In this document: positions 33,657-42,090 of the stretch, one piece after another
Numbering within the stretch: position 1 is the first letter of the stretch
Layout: each line of letters opens with the position of its first letter
From: Priestia flexa NBRC 15715
Lineage (GTDB): Bacteria; Bacillota; Bacilli; Bacillales; Bacillaceae_H
Length of the DNA: 48,108 nt
Direction of reading: 5' to 3'
NCBI RefSeq assembly: GCF_001591565.1
Contig: NZ_BCVD01000009.1
Location: forward strand, 1 to 48,108
Notes under the pieces: generated by a model
The model's database searches: none
The model's input: only the letters and a program-made list of their open reading frames with translations
What the model was told of the DNA's origin: nothing
Program-made: the position numbers and the translations under genes

Positions 33657-34802
33657 ATGAAGAAAAAGGATACAATTTTTCAAAAGATAACGGGAATGTC
33701 TCCTTACATATGGACAGTTTTTAGTTTACTGCCTTTTTACTTTGTTTTTCAGTCTTCTTCAATGAATGAGATTGTGTTAGGTATTTTGTTAACGATTCTC
33801 TTCTTTATTTTTTATCGCATTGCTTTTATATCAAAAGGCTGGCCTATTTATGTATGGACAATTCTCCTCATTAGTATATCCATCGCGATGACGACGCTTT
33901 TTAGCTACGTTTATTTTTCCTTTTACTTTGCTTTTTTTCTCGCTTATTTCATAGGAAATGTTCAAAAATGGCTTACATTTATTACGCTTTATATTATTCA
34001 TTTAGTCAGCACAGCCATTTCACTAAACTATAATATGGTTGCTCAAGAAGAGCTGTTTGTTCGCCAACTTCCGGTTATGATTATCATTTATATGAGCGTA
34101 ATCATCTTTCCATTTACAATCTATAACCGTAAGAAAAGAGAGCGCTTAGAGGAGCAGTTAGAAGACGCAAATAAGCGAATTTCAGAGCTGGTCAAACAAG
34201 AGGAAAGACAGCGAATTGCTCGTGACCTTCACGATACGCTTGGGCAAAAGCTATCCCTAATTGGATTAAAAAGTGACTTGGCACGTAAGCTGATCAATAA
34301 AGATCCAGAGCAGGCAAGAGCAGAGTTAAAAGACGTTCAGCAAACCGCACGAACTGCGTTAAATGAAGTTCGTAAACTAGTGTCTCAGATGAGGGGGATT
34401 CGATTAAAAGAGGAACTCGTACGCGTAGAACAAATACTTAGCGTAGCTGAAATAGAGTTTATTCATAACGAATTGGCTTTATCAAACGTTTCTCCTCTGA
34501 CAGAGAATATTTTAAGCATGTGTTTAAAAGAAGCGGTAACAAACGTTGTAAAGCATAGTAAAGCCTCTTGCTGTGAAGTGAATATTGTACAATCTACAGA
34601 TGAAATTATGATTACCATTCAAGATAATGGACAAGGCATTGCAAGTAAAGATGCTTTTCAACACGGAAATGGACTTATTGGTATGAGAGAAAGATTAGAG
34701 TTTGTAAACGGAACGCTAGATATTCAATCAGATGAAGGAACAAAGATTATTGTGAAAGTTCCGAGCGTGCGTAAGCAAGTGGAAAAGGAGGAAGAGAAAT
34801 GA
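33657..34802 (+). CDS. desK: Cold-sensing histidine kinase DesK
   Basis: This 381-residue kinase has about five hydrophobic segments in its first 160 residues and a coiled linker. A HisKA_3 dimerisation domain follows with His192 in RIARDLHDTLGQKLS, then a HATPase domain with EAVTNVVKHS, DNGQG and GNGLIGMRERL. DesK senses bilayer thickness and fluidity through its membrane part and phosphorylates DesR in the cold. GAGGG precedes the ATG. Its stop overlaps the desR start (ATGA). Confidence 0.94.
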   Translation: MKKKDTIFQKITGMSPYIWTVFSLLPFYFVFQSSSMNEIVLGILLTILFFIFYRIAFISKGWPIYVWTILLISISIAMTTLFSYVYFSFYFAFFLAYFIGNVQKWLTFITLYIIHLVSTAISLNYNMVAQEELFVRQLPVMIIIYMSVIIFPFTIYNRKKRERLEEQLEDANKRISELVKQEERQRIARDLHDTLGQKLSLIGLKSDLARKLINKDPEQARAELKDVQQTARTALNEVRKLVSQMRGIRLKEELVRVEQILSVAEIEFIHNELALSNVSPLTENILSMCLKEAVTNVVKHSKASCCEVNIVQSTDEIMITIQDNGQGIASKDAFQHGNGLIGMRERLEFVNGTLDIQSDEGTKIIVKVPSVRKQVEKEEEK

Positions 34803-35398
34803 TTCGAATCGTTATAGCGGAAGATCAGCGGATGCTGTTAGGTGCTTTAGGCTCTTTGCTAAGCTTAGAAGATGATATGGAAGTCGTTGGGAAAGCATCG
34901 AATGGAGAAGAAGCAGTAGCTCTTGCGCGTCAGCATCATCCCGATGTTTGCATCATGGATATCGAAATGCCTCTTAAAACAGGGCTAGAAGCAGCAGAAG
35001 AGCTGGAAGAACTCGATTGCAAAGTGATTATTTTAACGACTTTTGCACGCTCTGGTTATTTTCAACGAGCGTTAAAAGCAAAAGTTAGCGGTTACTTGCT
35101 GAAGGATAGCCCAAGTGAAGAGCTAGCGAGTTCCATTCGAAGTATAATGCAAGGAAGACGAATTTATGCTCCTGAGCTTGTGGATGATGTATATGCGGAA
35201 GAAAATCCGCTAACGGAGCGCGAAAAAGAAGTACTGCAGCTTGTAGCTGATGGGAAAAATACAAAAGAAATTGCAGAAGAGCTGTCTTTGAAAACCGGTA
35301 CCGTAAGAAACTATATCTCCACCATCTTGGATAAGCTTGAAGTGAAAAATCGCATTGAAGCTATTACGCGTTTTAAAGAAAAAGGTTGGTTTAAATAA
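34799..35398 (+). CDS. desR: Response regulator DesR
   Basis: This 199-residue NarL/LuxR-type regulator has a receiver domain with the phosphorylation site Asp54 in CIMDIEMP, Lys in LKDSPSEE, and a C-terminal helix-turn-helix with LTEREKEVLQLVADG. When phosphorylated by DesK it activates des. The repeated TGACA/TGTCA half-sites before des are its probable targets. It is translationally coupled to desK by a four-base overlap and closed by a terminator. Confidence 0.94.
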   Translation: MIRIVIAEDQRMLLGALGSLLSLEDDMEVVGKASNGEEAVALARQHHPDVCIMDIEMPLKTGLEAAEELEELDCKVIILTTFARSGYFQRALKAKVSGYLLKDSPSEELASSIRSIMQGRRIYAPELVDDVYAEENPLTEREKEVLQLVADGKNTKEIAEELSLKTGTVRNYISTILDKLEVKNRIEAITRFKEKGWFK

Positions 35399-35402
35399 AA
35401 GG

Positions 35403-35436
35403 AAAAAAGGGGACATATTACTATGCCCTCTTTTTT
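35403..35436 (+). terminator. Rho-independent terminator after desR
   Basis: AAAAAAGGGGACATA and TATGCCCTCTTTTTT pair (one G-T pair and one mismatch) around a four-base loop, ending in six T residues. Confidence 0.85.
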
Positions 35437-35467
35437 GTGTTTATTCTAAATTTTCTGATATTATTAT

Positions 35468-35496
35468 TTTACATTGTAAGCGATTTCGTTTATAAT
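35468..35496 (+). promoter_or_regulatory. Sigma-A promoter with an embedded cre (CcpA) site
   Basis: TTTACA (35468-35473), 17 bases, TATAAT (35491-35496). The spacer holds TGTAAGCGATTTCG (35475-35488), which matches the cre consensus TGWAANCGNTNWCA at all but the last base. CcpA bound there should block the polymerase, so the downstream 43-residue ORF is probably subject to carbon catabolite repression. Confidence 0.72.
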
Positions 35497-35618
35497 GAAA
35501 GCAGAAGAGCTGATTGCTCTCACAACATTATTTAATTGAAAAAGAATGGCTAATAAAATAAACATAATGGATAGGAAATATTTGTGGTTAATTGAACAGT
35601 AGAGGAGATGAAACAGAA

Positions 35619-35750
35619 ATGGTAAAACAGGAAAAGTTAATGTTTGGTGACTTCATTCAAGGTGATCGCTTCGAATTACATTCTTACCTTGTTTATTTGT
35701 TTCAGCAGTCTCAAAGAAAGATTAGACATATTAAACGAGAAGCAAATTGA
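35619..35750 (+). CDS. 43-residue basic hypothetical peptide
   Basis: The frame starts MVKQEKLMFGDFIQGDRFEL and ends with the basic stretch QRKIRHIKREAN. GAGGAG lies 11 bases upstream of the ATG. A near-consensus promoter with a cre site lies 120 bases upstream, giving a leader that includes a small AGAGC/GCTCT hairpin. A 14-pair stem follows the gene. I recognise no family. The signals on both sides make a functional small gene, or a regulatory RNA that also encodes a peptide, likely. Confidence 0.55.
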   Translation: MVKQEKLMFGDFIQGDRFELHSYLVYLFQQSQRKIRHIKREAN

Positions 35751-35774
35751 TACATGTTCAGCATCCCGTCATAC

Positions 35775-35816
35775 ATAAGCGGTAGCGCTTCGTTTCTTAA
35801 CGGCGCTACCGCTTAT
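35775..35816 (+). promoter_or_regulatory. Perfect 14-base-pair hairpin without a U tract
   Basis: ATAAGCGGTAGCGC pairs exactly with GCGCTACCGCTTAT across a 14-base loop. Neither strand has the T run needed for intrinsic termination. It may be an RNA 3' structure of the preceding small gene or a protein-binding palindrome. Confidence 0.6.
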
Positions 35817-35844
35817 TATATGAAAAAAAGAATAAATTAACTAA

Positions 35845-35879
35845 TTGACAACAGCATGTCTATCAGTATAAGTTATACT
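35845..35879 (+). promoter_or_regulatory. Promoter and palindromic operator of the MFS exporter gene
   Basis: A perfect TTGACA (35845-35850) is followed after 16 bases by TATAAG (35867-35872). The perfect palindrome AGTATAA-G-TTATACT (35865-35879) covers that -10. This is the arrangement of a repressor operator, of MarR, TetR or similar type. No candidate repressor gene lies beside it. Confidence 0.65.
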
Positions 35880-35959
35880 ACGTGTAGAAAAAAATGAACA
35901 TGAAGTATACTGCTGTAGCATGCTATTTTTGTGTTCTAATAGGAGGAGAGACAGCTCGA

Positions 35960-37159
35960 ATGTCGGGAGAACAAAGAAAAAAAATCATTATCTTAATGAT
36001 TAATATATTTATTGCGGTTGGAAGTTTTGGAATCATTATTCCAATCTTACCTGCTTATTTACAGTCAATTAATCAGGGGGGAACTGCAGCGGGGCTAATG
36101 ATTGCTATTTTTGCAGGTGCTCAGCTTATTTTTTCACCAATTGCAGGAAAGTGGTCCGATCAATACGGACGACGAAAAATGATTATATATGGACTTGCTG
36201 GCTTAACGCTGTCTATGTTTATCTTTTACGCAGTCAATTCCATTTGGTTACTTTATGCATCTCGCGTCATTGGTGGAGTGGGTGCAGCTTTACTTATTCC
36301 TGCTATCTTTGCATATGTTGCGGATATTACAACGATGGGGCAGCGTGCAAAAGGAAACAGTCTTGTATCAGCGGCTATGTCTCTAGGAATTGTAATTGGG
36401 CCTGGACTTGGTGGCTTTTTAGCTGATTTTGGCTTGAAGATTCCATTTTTAGTCTCAGCACTTGTATCTCTTGTAGCTGTTTTATTTTCAATGATGCTAT
36501 TAGAAAATAGTGAAACAGAAGAAGCTACAGCAGCACGAGCAGCTATTCAAGATAATGAATCTATGGTTTCGAAACTAGCACGTTCTGTTAAGATGCCTTA
36601 TTTTATACCGCTGGTTATTACTCTTGTGATGAGCTTTGGGCTAATGGCGTATGAGTCAGTTCTTGGTCTATTTTTAGATAAACAGTATGGGGCTACGCCA
36701 CAGCAAATTGCTTTAATGGTTACAGCAACAGGGATTGTTAGCGTGATTGTACAGCTGTTTCTAGTAGATCGCATCGTTCGTATATTTGGTGAAATAGCGG
36801 TATTAAACATTTTTATCGGCGTGGCAGCACTTGGATTTCTATTGTCACTATTCACAGGGAGCTACAGCTTATTCTTTGTCATTTCGCTTATTATTTTCCT
36901 TGCAACGTCTATTCTTCGTCCAGTCTTAAATACGCTTATTTCAAAAATGGCCGGAAATGAACAAGGGTTTGCAATGGGAATGAATAATGCTTATATGAGT
37001 ATTGGAAACGTTTTAGGTCCAACTCTTGCTGGTGTTTTATTTGATGTGCAAATTATGTATCCATTTGTACTAGGTTTTGTTTTATTACTTGTAACGCTTG
37101 GTATTACGATGGTGTGGCAAAAGCGTACGCTAAAACAAAGCGCACTTGCGAATAAATAA
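35960..37159 (+). CDS. MFS multidrug-type exporter (NorA/Bmr-like)
   Basis: This 399-residue major facilitator has twelve helices. Motif A is GKWSDQYGRRK between helices 2 and 3, and motif C of drug antiporters is seen in SLGIVIGPGLGG of helix 5. It belongs to the DHA1 drug:proton antiporter group with NorA, Bmr and Blt. AGGAGGAGAG lies about 12 bases before the ATG at 35960; in-frame ATG codons at 35894 and 35900 lack one. Control by the palindromic operator just upstream suggests induction by a toxic compound. Substrate unknown. Confidence 0.85.
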   Translation: MSGEQRKKIIILMINIFIAVGSFGIIIPILPAYLQSINQGGTAAGLMIAIFAGAQLIFSPIAGKWSDQYGRRKMIIYGLAGLTLSMFIFYAVNSIWLLYASRVIGGVGAALLIPAIFAYVADITTMGQRAKGNSLVSAAMSLGIVIGPGLGGFLADFGLKIPFLVSALVSLVAVLFSMMLLENSETEEATAARAAIQDNESMVSKLARSVKMPYFIPLVITLVMSFGLMAYESVLGLFLDKQYGATPQQIALMVTATGIVSVIVQLFLVDRIVRIFGEIAVLNIFIGVAALGFLLSLFTGSYSLFFVISLIIFLATSILRPVLNTLISKMAGNEQGFAMGMNNAYMSIGNVLGPTLAGVLFDVQIMYPFVLGFVLLLVTLGITMVWQKRTLKQSALANK

Positions 37160-37189
37160 AAAGAAAGAGCGCATTCTCTTTCTTTTTTT
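37158..37189 (+). terminator. Rho-independent terminator
   Basis: AAAGAAAGAG and CTCTTTCTTT pair with a short loop and run into seven T residues, directly after the exporter stop codon. Confidence 0.85.
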
Positions 37190-37191
37190 AA

Positions 37192-37220
37192 TTGCATATT
37201 TTAATAGTTTGTGGTAATAT
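37192..37220 (+). promoter_or_regulatory. Promoter of the T-box leader
   Basis: TTGCAT (37192-37197), 17 bases, TAATAT (37215-37220) with TGG giving an extended -10. Initiation near 37228 matches the first bases of the T-box leader. Confidence 0.7.
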
Positions 37221-37227
37221 ATAGAAA

Positions 37228-37497
37228 ATTCAAACACGATGAAGAGAAGAGTAAATAAGTAAGCTTTGTACAGAGAACCCGGTAGCTGAAAACGGGTCAA
37301 AGCTAATTTGTTGAATCAAGTCTCAGAGAGGCATATCGGAACCGATGAGGGGATGATATGACGGGTGCTCCTGTTACAGAGCTAAGGTATGATTGTACCT
37401 GATGAGATTGATGTGGTGACATGTCAATAAACTGGGGTGGCAGCGCGGTAAAAACTCGCCCCCAAGACAGTATTATGTCTTGGGGGCGAGTTTTTTT
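37228..37497 (+). ncRNA. T-box leader RNA, apparent Gln (or Ser) specificity
   Basis: The leader has an AGTA/GAA specifier-loop pair at the base of a 15-base Stem I helix, a distal AGAGAACCCGG...GCTGAAAACGGG region, and the T-box core GGGTGGCAGCGCGG at 37435-37448. It ends in an 18-pair terminator (37451-37494) followed by T residues. In the loop, GAA is followed by T, CAA and G. By the register of the B. subtilis glyQS leader CAA (Gln) is the specifier; reading one base earlier gives TCA (Ser). The T-box UGGC calls for a tRNA with discriminator G, which fits Gln and Ser but not Lys or Ile. Confidence 0.88.
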
Positions 37498-37521
37498 ATG
37501 GATTAAAGGAGGAGAGAATTA

Positions 37522-38754
37522 ATGAAGAAGACAGAATTGCGCGGACGATTATTACTTCTAGCAAGTATTGGCATTTCAGGAATCGGGAGTTGGATTTACT
37601 TTATTGCTTTGAACTTAGTTGTGTTACAAATCACTGGTTCAGCCCTAGCCGTTTCAACTCTTTATATTGTTAGAGCAGCAGCTGCGATGTTAACGAACCT
37701 ATGGGCTGGGAGTCTCATTGATCGTTTAAACAAAAAGCACGTAATGATTGGATTAAACCTGATCCAAGCCGCTGTTATTTTATGGTTGGCTTTTTCAAAT
37801 TCACTTCTCGTAATCTATGTACTGGTTGGAATTACAACCGCTGTAGGCGCAGCGTATGAACCAACATCTATGGCGTATATAACAAAGTTTTTACCAGAAG
37901 AGAAGCGTAAAAGATTCAATTCACTTAGAAGTCTTCTTGATGCAGGAGCATTTTTTACAGGACCAGCCGTTGCGGGTTTATTAGTGATGGTCGGTACACC
38001 AGCAACTGCTATTTGCATTAACAGTATCGCATTAGTGCTTTCGGCGCTGCTGCTTTGGTTTGTGCCAAATATAGAGCCAAAGGGGTTTACTACACAAAAG
38101 GTTCAAAGGTTATCATTTTACATGATTAAACAGGATTGGCATCTTGTATTTTCTTTTAGCCGGCACGCAGTGGGAGTTATGCTTATTTATTTACTCTTTA
38201 GTTTCATGACGGTGTTGATGACCGCAACTGATTCACTCGAAGCTGCTTTTTCAGTAAAGGAACTAGGTTTAACAGAGGGAGAGTATGGACTATTGGTTAG
38301 CATAGCTGGTGGAGGTGTACTTATCGGTGCGCTTCTTAATACCATAATAGTTGAAAAAATTCCTACATCTTGGCTCCTTGGTATGGGGAGCATGCTAACA
38401 GCTGGAGGGTATATGTTATTTACAAATTCAACTACATTTTTTATAGCTGCCTGCGGATGCGCCTTGATATCGTTTGCAATGGCATTTGCGAACGCGGCAT
38501 TTTATACGTTTTATCAAACGTATATTCCAGTTGAAATAATGGGGCGAGTTGGAAGCCTATATGGATTAGTAGAAAGTCTATGTATTATTATTGTAACCGC
38601 ATTGTTTGGCATTTTAGTAGAAGTGATCTCCATACGCTTGGTCGTTATAATAGGAGCTGCTTTAATGATTATTGTAGCTTTGACAGTATGGACTTGTAGC
38701 TTACGGGTACTTGTTCAAAGAAAAAACGTTAGTGTAGAAAAAGTGAGTACATGA
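37522..38754 (+). CDS. MFS transporter controlled by a T-box leader
   Basis: This 410-residue major facilitator has twelve helices. Motif A is in AGSLIDRLNKKHV, followed by PTSMAYITKFLPEEKRKRFN, typical of the MFS_3-type exporters. AAAGGAGGAGAG precedes the ATG, 25 bases beyond the T-box terminator, so the gene is expressed when the cognate tRNA is uncharged. The family mostly exports drugs, siderophores or amino-acid-like compounds, so control by amino-acid starvation is unexpected. The direction of transport is not visible in sequence. A broken alpha/beta hydrolase gene follows and may share the transcript. Confidence 0.85.
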   Translation: MKKTELRGRLLLLASIGISGIGSWIYFIALNLVVLQITGSALAVSTLYIVRAAAAMLTNLWAGSLIDRLNKKHVMIGLNLIQAAVILWLAFSNSLLVIYVLVGITTAVGAAYEPTSMAYITKFLPEEKRKRFNSLRSLLDAGAFFTGPAVAGLLVMVGTPATAICINSIALVLSALLLWFVPNIEPKGFTTQKVQRLSFYMIKQDWHLVFSFSRHAVGVMLIYLLFSFMTVLMTATDSLEAAFSVKELGLTEGEYGLLVSIAGGGVLIGALLNTIIVEKIPTSWLLGMGSMLTAGGYMLFTNSTTFFIAACGCALISFAMAFANAAFYTFYQTYIPVEIMGRVGSLYGLVESLCIIIVTALFGILVEVISIRLVVIIGAALMIIVALTVWTCSLRVLVQRKNVSVEKVST

Positions 38755-38814
38755 ATAAGCAACTAAATGAGTCTTCAAACGTTTTATTAATAGTTAAATC
38801 GTAGGAGGGCTTAT

Positions 38815-39736
38815 ATGTTTAAAAAAATAATAAAAAGAGTAAGTATATCTTTAGCTGTAGCGTGTGTAACATGGATAACCTTGCATCAAGTGTTGACTGT
38901 TGTGGAAGACAAACGATATCCACCATTAGGAGAGCTTGTAGAAGTAAAGGGAAAGCAGATGCATATCTATCAAAAAGGTAAAGGGAAACAAACAATTGTA
39001 TTATTAGCTGGCCTTGGAACACCTGCTCCAGCTGTTGATTTTTGAGTTATCACATACGTACAAAGTCGTAGTTGTGGAGCCTTTTGGTTATGGTTGGAGT
39101 GATTTTACAGAGAGTGAACGATCGGTTGAAAATATTGTTGAAGAAGTAAGAAATCCATTGAAAAAAGCAGACATACAAGGTCCATATATTCTTATGTCTC
39201 ATTCGGTGTCAGGCATTTATGCAATGTATTATGCCAATCACTATCCTGATGAAGTGGAAGCCATTGTTGGCATTGATCCAACGTTACCAAAGATGCTGAG
39301 GTGTTTTGGTGAAGCTCCCTCAACGATGCCAAGTATTTTTCGATTTGTCGCTCCAACAGGGATTGCTCGTCTAGCAGTTGAGCTTGATGATGAGTCTTAT
39401 TTACCTATCGCTGAACCAGGGATGTATTCCAGCCGAGAGTTAAAAATGATAAAGGCAAAGACCAGCATAAAAGGATACAACAAAAACATCATTATGGAAA
39501 TGAATGAGACAGAAAGAAACGTGAATAAAACAGAATCCTTAACGATTCCAAATAAAGTACCAGTCTTAATTTTTGCTAAGAACTTTCAGAAAGAAACAAA
39601 CGGTAAATCAACACTATCATTTTATGAGCAGGAAATTGCAAAGCAGCATCATAATAAAGTGGTGATGTTGAACGGACATCACTACCTTCATTGGACACGT
39701 TCTCGTGAAATAGTTGACGAGCTAAAGCTTTTTTAA
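38815..39736 (+). pseudogene. Frameshifted alpha/beta hydrolase gene
   Basis: The first frame starts with an uncleaved-type membrane anchor (MFKKIIKRVSISLAVACV) and the strand TIVLLAGLGTPAPAVDF, then stops at 39043. The rest continues in another frame with ELSHTYKVVVVEPFGYGWSD, the nucleophile elbow SHSVSG and a C-terminal catalytic His in NGHHYLHW. Family members have about four more residues between DF and EL, so a deletion of 11 or 14 bases would explain both the missing residues and the shift. GTAGGAGGG precedes the start. As read, no full enzyme can be made. Confidence 0.72.
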
Positions 39737-39835
39737 AGGGAACGACACCAAATTAAAATTCAGAGCAGTATTTACTTTTTAGACAAATTAATAGGGTACA
39801 TCAAGTATAGGTGTGAATCTTAATTTCGTATTTAA

Positions 39836-39880
39836 TTCAACTTAAGTCTGCACACTTTCTCCATATCTATCCTTTATAAT
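39836..39880 (+). promoter_or_regulatory. Promoter of the two-component operon with a shared regulator motif
   Basis: TTCA followed by TCTGCACACTT (39847-39857) lies 17 bases before TATAAT (39875-39880). There is no proper -35; the motif sits in its place. The same 11 bases occur before ydhK at 41999. This is the geometry of an OmpR-type activator binding over the -35. Confidence 0.65.
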
Positions 39881-39910
39881 AGATGTACATTTACAGGGGA
39901 AGTGAAAGAA

Positions 39911-41284
39911 GTGAATAAAGTATCCATTAAATTAGGACTATTGTTTTTAGTTTTTATCTTAATTATTGAAGCAGGTTTATTTTTCTATTTATATACGGGG
40001 TTAGCGAACACTCGCATCTCAGAAGAGTTAGAGAGTTTAAGAGTAAGAGGGAATAGCCACCGAGAAGTATTAGAGCAGCACCGTGATTCCATAACGCTTA
40101 GTCACGTCGCGTTAATGGAGTCAGAAACCGATACGGATGTTGTCATTACTAACATAAACGGGGAAGTTTTGAGTGCTTCAACACCTCTTATTACAGGAGC
40201 AAAAGCGGCTGTGAATGAGTGGAGAGATAAGAAGCTCCCTTATGAGGGGAAAATTTTGCAAAGAGATTGGGAAACTTCCCCCTATATTGCAACAGCTTCT
40301 CCAATTGAAGTAAATGATAATCAAGTTGGCACAGTGTATATGTTTAAAGATACGAAAGATATCAAAGGAATGATTGATCGTCTCCAGCATCACTTTTACA
40401 TAGCTGGTATTATTTCAATTGTATTTGCAGTTGTTACAACTTTTGCTTTATCAAAACTAATCACGGCACCTTTAGTACAAATGAAGCAAGCGACAGAAAA
40501 GATTAGCCAAGGGCATTTGACGGTAAAACTTGGCGCTCATTCTCGTGATGAGGTTGGACAGTTAGGAACATCCATTCAAGCGCTTGCGAATGAACTGCAG
40601 CGCTTGAAAAAAGAGAGAAACGAGTTTTTGAGCAGTATTTCGCACGAATTGCAAACGCCGCTGATGTATGTAAAAGGCTATGCAGACATTGCAAAGCGCC
40701 ATGAAACAAGTGAAGAAAACCGCACAAAATATTTAGGGGTCATTGAGGAAGAGGCTGAGAGAATTTCAAAGCTTGTAAAAGATTTATTTCAGCTTGCTCG
40801 TTTAGATAAAAATACGTTTCTCATTGAAAAGCAAGAAGTTGAGCTTCAGTCCTATTTATCTAAAATTTGTGAAGCATTTCAATTAGCTCTAAGCGAAAAG
40901 AATGTTCATATTGAGGTGAACTGTCCAAAGTATGTAAATGTACTAATTGATGAAGAGCGCTTTATGCAAGTCATTATAAACGTTATAGATAATGCCTTAA
41001 GATATTCTGAAACAAAAAAGATTTTAATAAGCGTTGAAGAGGACAATTGGCGCGTCAAGCTGTCCATTCAAGACTACGGAGTGGGAATTCCGAGTGAAGA
41101 TGTACCATATGTGTTTGATAAATTGTATCGCGTAGATAAATCAAGGTCTCGGAAGAATGGAGGCTACGGTTTAGGGTTATCGATTGTAAAAGATATTGTG
41201 GAAGCGCACGGTGGAAAAGTGGAGATGACAAGCATAGCAGAAAAAGGAACAACCGTGAGCATTTCGTTGCCAAAGGAGCGTTAA
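39911..41284 (+). CDS. Sensor histidine kinase (OmpR-type system)
   Basis: This 457-residue kinase has a first membrane helix at residues 5-28 and an extracellular sensor domain of about 130 residues. A second helix near 160-182 is followed by a HAMP domain (LITAPLVQMKQATEKIS). His245 lies in SISHELQTPL, and the ATPase domain has NVIDNALRYS, DYGVGIP and GGYGLGLSIV. I chose the GTG at 39911 because the GTG at 39902 touches the AGGGGAA site. The response regulator gene follows after one base. The signal is unknown; the linked lipoprotein YdhK is the only hint. Confidence 0.88.
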   Translation: MNKVSIKLGLLFLVFILIIEAGLFFYLYTGLANTRISEELESLRVRGNSHREVLEQHRDSITLSHVALMESETDTDVVITNINGEVLSASTPLITGAKAAVNEWRDKKLPYEGKILQRDWETSPYIATASPIEVNDNQVGTVYMFKDTKDIKGMIDRLQHHFYIAGIISIVFAVVTTFALSKLITAPLVQMKQATEKISQGHLTVKLGAHSRDEVGQLGTSIQALANELQRLKKERNEFLSSISHELQTPLMYVKGYADIAKRHETSEENRTKYLGVIEEEAERISKLVKDLFQLARLDKNTFLIEKQEVELQSYLSKICEAFQLALSEKNVHIEVNCPKYVNVLIDEERFMQVIINVIDNALRYSETKKILISVEEDNWRVKLSIQDYGVGIPSEDVPYVFDKLYRVDKSRSRKNGGYGLGLSIVKDIVEAHGGKVEMTSIAEKGTTVSISLPKER

Positions 41285-41285
41285 T

Positions 41286-41963
41286 ATGCCTACGATTTTA
41301 TTAGTAGACGATGAAGTGAGAATGCTGGATTTATTAGAGCTGTATCTAGCTCCACATGGTTTTTCATGCATGAAGTGTGAAGATTCTACAGAAGTAGAAA
41401 AGTACCTAGAAAAGAACCCAATGATTCAGCTAGTGCTGCTCGACTTGATGATGCCCAAAAAAGACGGATGGACAGTTTGTCAAGAAATCAGAGCCAAGTT
41501 TAAAGTCCCTATCATCATGCTGACTGCTAGAGACCAAACTGAGGATGTTGTAAAAGGTTTAAATAGTGGAGCGGATGATTATATTACAAAGCCTTTTAGC
41601 GAAGAAGAGCTACTGGCTCGAATACAGGCTGTATTGAGAAGAACAGGTGTAGAAAAGAAAGGTATTTCCTATAAGGAGCTTTACGTAAATGAAGAAAGCA
41701 GGGAAGTTATTTATGTTGGTGAAAGCATTTCAATGACAAAAACAGAATTTGAGCTACTCTGCTTATTTTTAAAGCATCCCAATCGCGTTTTTCCTCGCGA
41801 AGATTTAGTTATGCTCATTTGGGGCTATGATACGGAAATTGAAGGGCGAACAGTTGATTCCCATCTGCGTAACGTCAGAGAAAAGCTCAGAAGCGCTGGT
41901 TTCCCAATCGAGCAACATCTTCAAACTGTGTGGGGAGTAGGATATAAATGGGACGCTTCATAA
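41286..41963 (+). CDS. OmpR-family response regulator
   Basis: This 225-residue regulator has a receiver domain with Asp53 in LLDLMMPKKDG, Thr in MLTAR and Lys in YITKPF. A winged-helix output domain follows with NRVFPREDLVMLIWG and RTVDSHLRNVREKL. It should be phosphorylated by the kinase encoded just upstream. The shared motif TCTGCACACTT before the kinase gene and before ydhK is the likely binding site, implying autoregulation and control of ydhK. AAAGGAG precedes the ATG. Only a weak hairpin follows. Confidence 0.9.
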   Translation: MPTILLVDDEVRMLDLLELYLAPHGFSCMKCEDSTEVEKYLEKNPMIQLVLLDLMMPKKDGWTVCQEIRAKFKVPIIMLTARDQTEDVVKGLNSGADDYITKPFSEEELLARIQAVLRRTGVEKKGISYKELYVNEESREVIYVGESISMTKTEFELLCLFLKHPNRVFPREDLVMLIWGYDTEIEGRTVDSHLRNVREKLRSAGFPIEQHLQTVWGVGYKWDAS

Positions 41964-41969
41964 ATAATC

Positions 41970-41990
41970 ACACAATAAATTGTGTTTCTT
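41970..41990 (+). terminator. Weak hairpin after the response regulator
   Basis: ACACAAT-AA-ATTGTGT is a short AT-rich hairpin followed by TTCTT. At best it is a weak terminator; it may allow some read-through into ydhK. Confidence 0.35.
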
Positions 41991-42031
41991 CATAAAATCT
42001 GCACACTTCTTTTTTACACTAAACGTATATC
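41989..42031 (+). promoter_or_regulatory. ydhK promoter region with the shared regulator motif
   Basis: TTCATAAAA is followed by TCTGCACACTT (41999-42009), identical over 11 bases to the motif before the kinase gene. TATATC lies 16 bases further on (42026-42031) as a possible -10. As at the kinase promoter, no normal -35 is present. Confidence 0.62.
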
Positions 42032-42090
42032 GTTAAACCATTCGTAAAAATCTAGATAGCGAATGAGAAATTTGTAAAAGAGGGATGAAG

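Noticed and set aside
35894-35959. In-frame upstream start and possible leader peptide of the NorA-like exporter
   Set aside because: The ATG codons at 35894 and 35900 have no ribosome binding site, whereas AGGAGGAGAG precedes ATG 35960.
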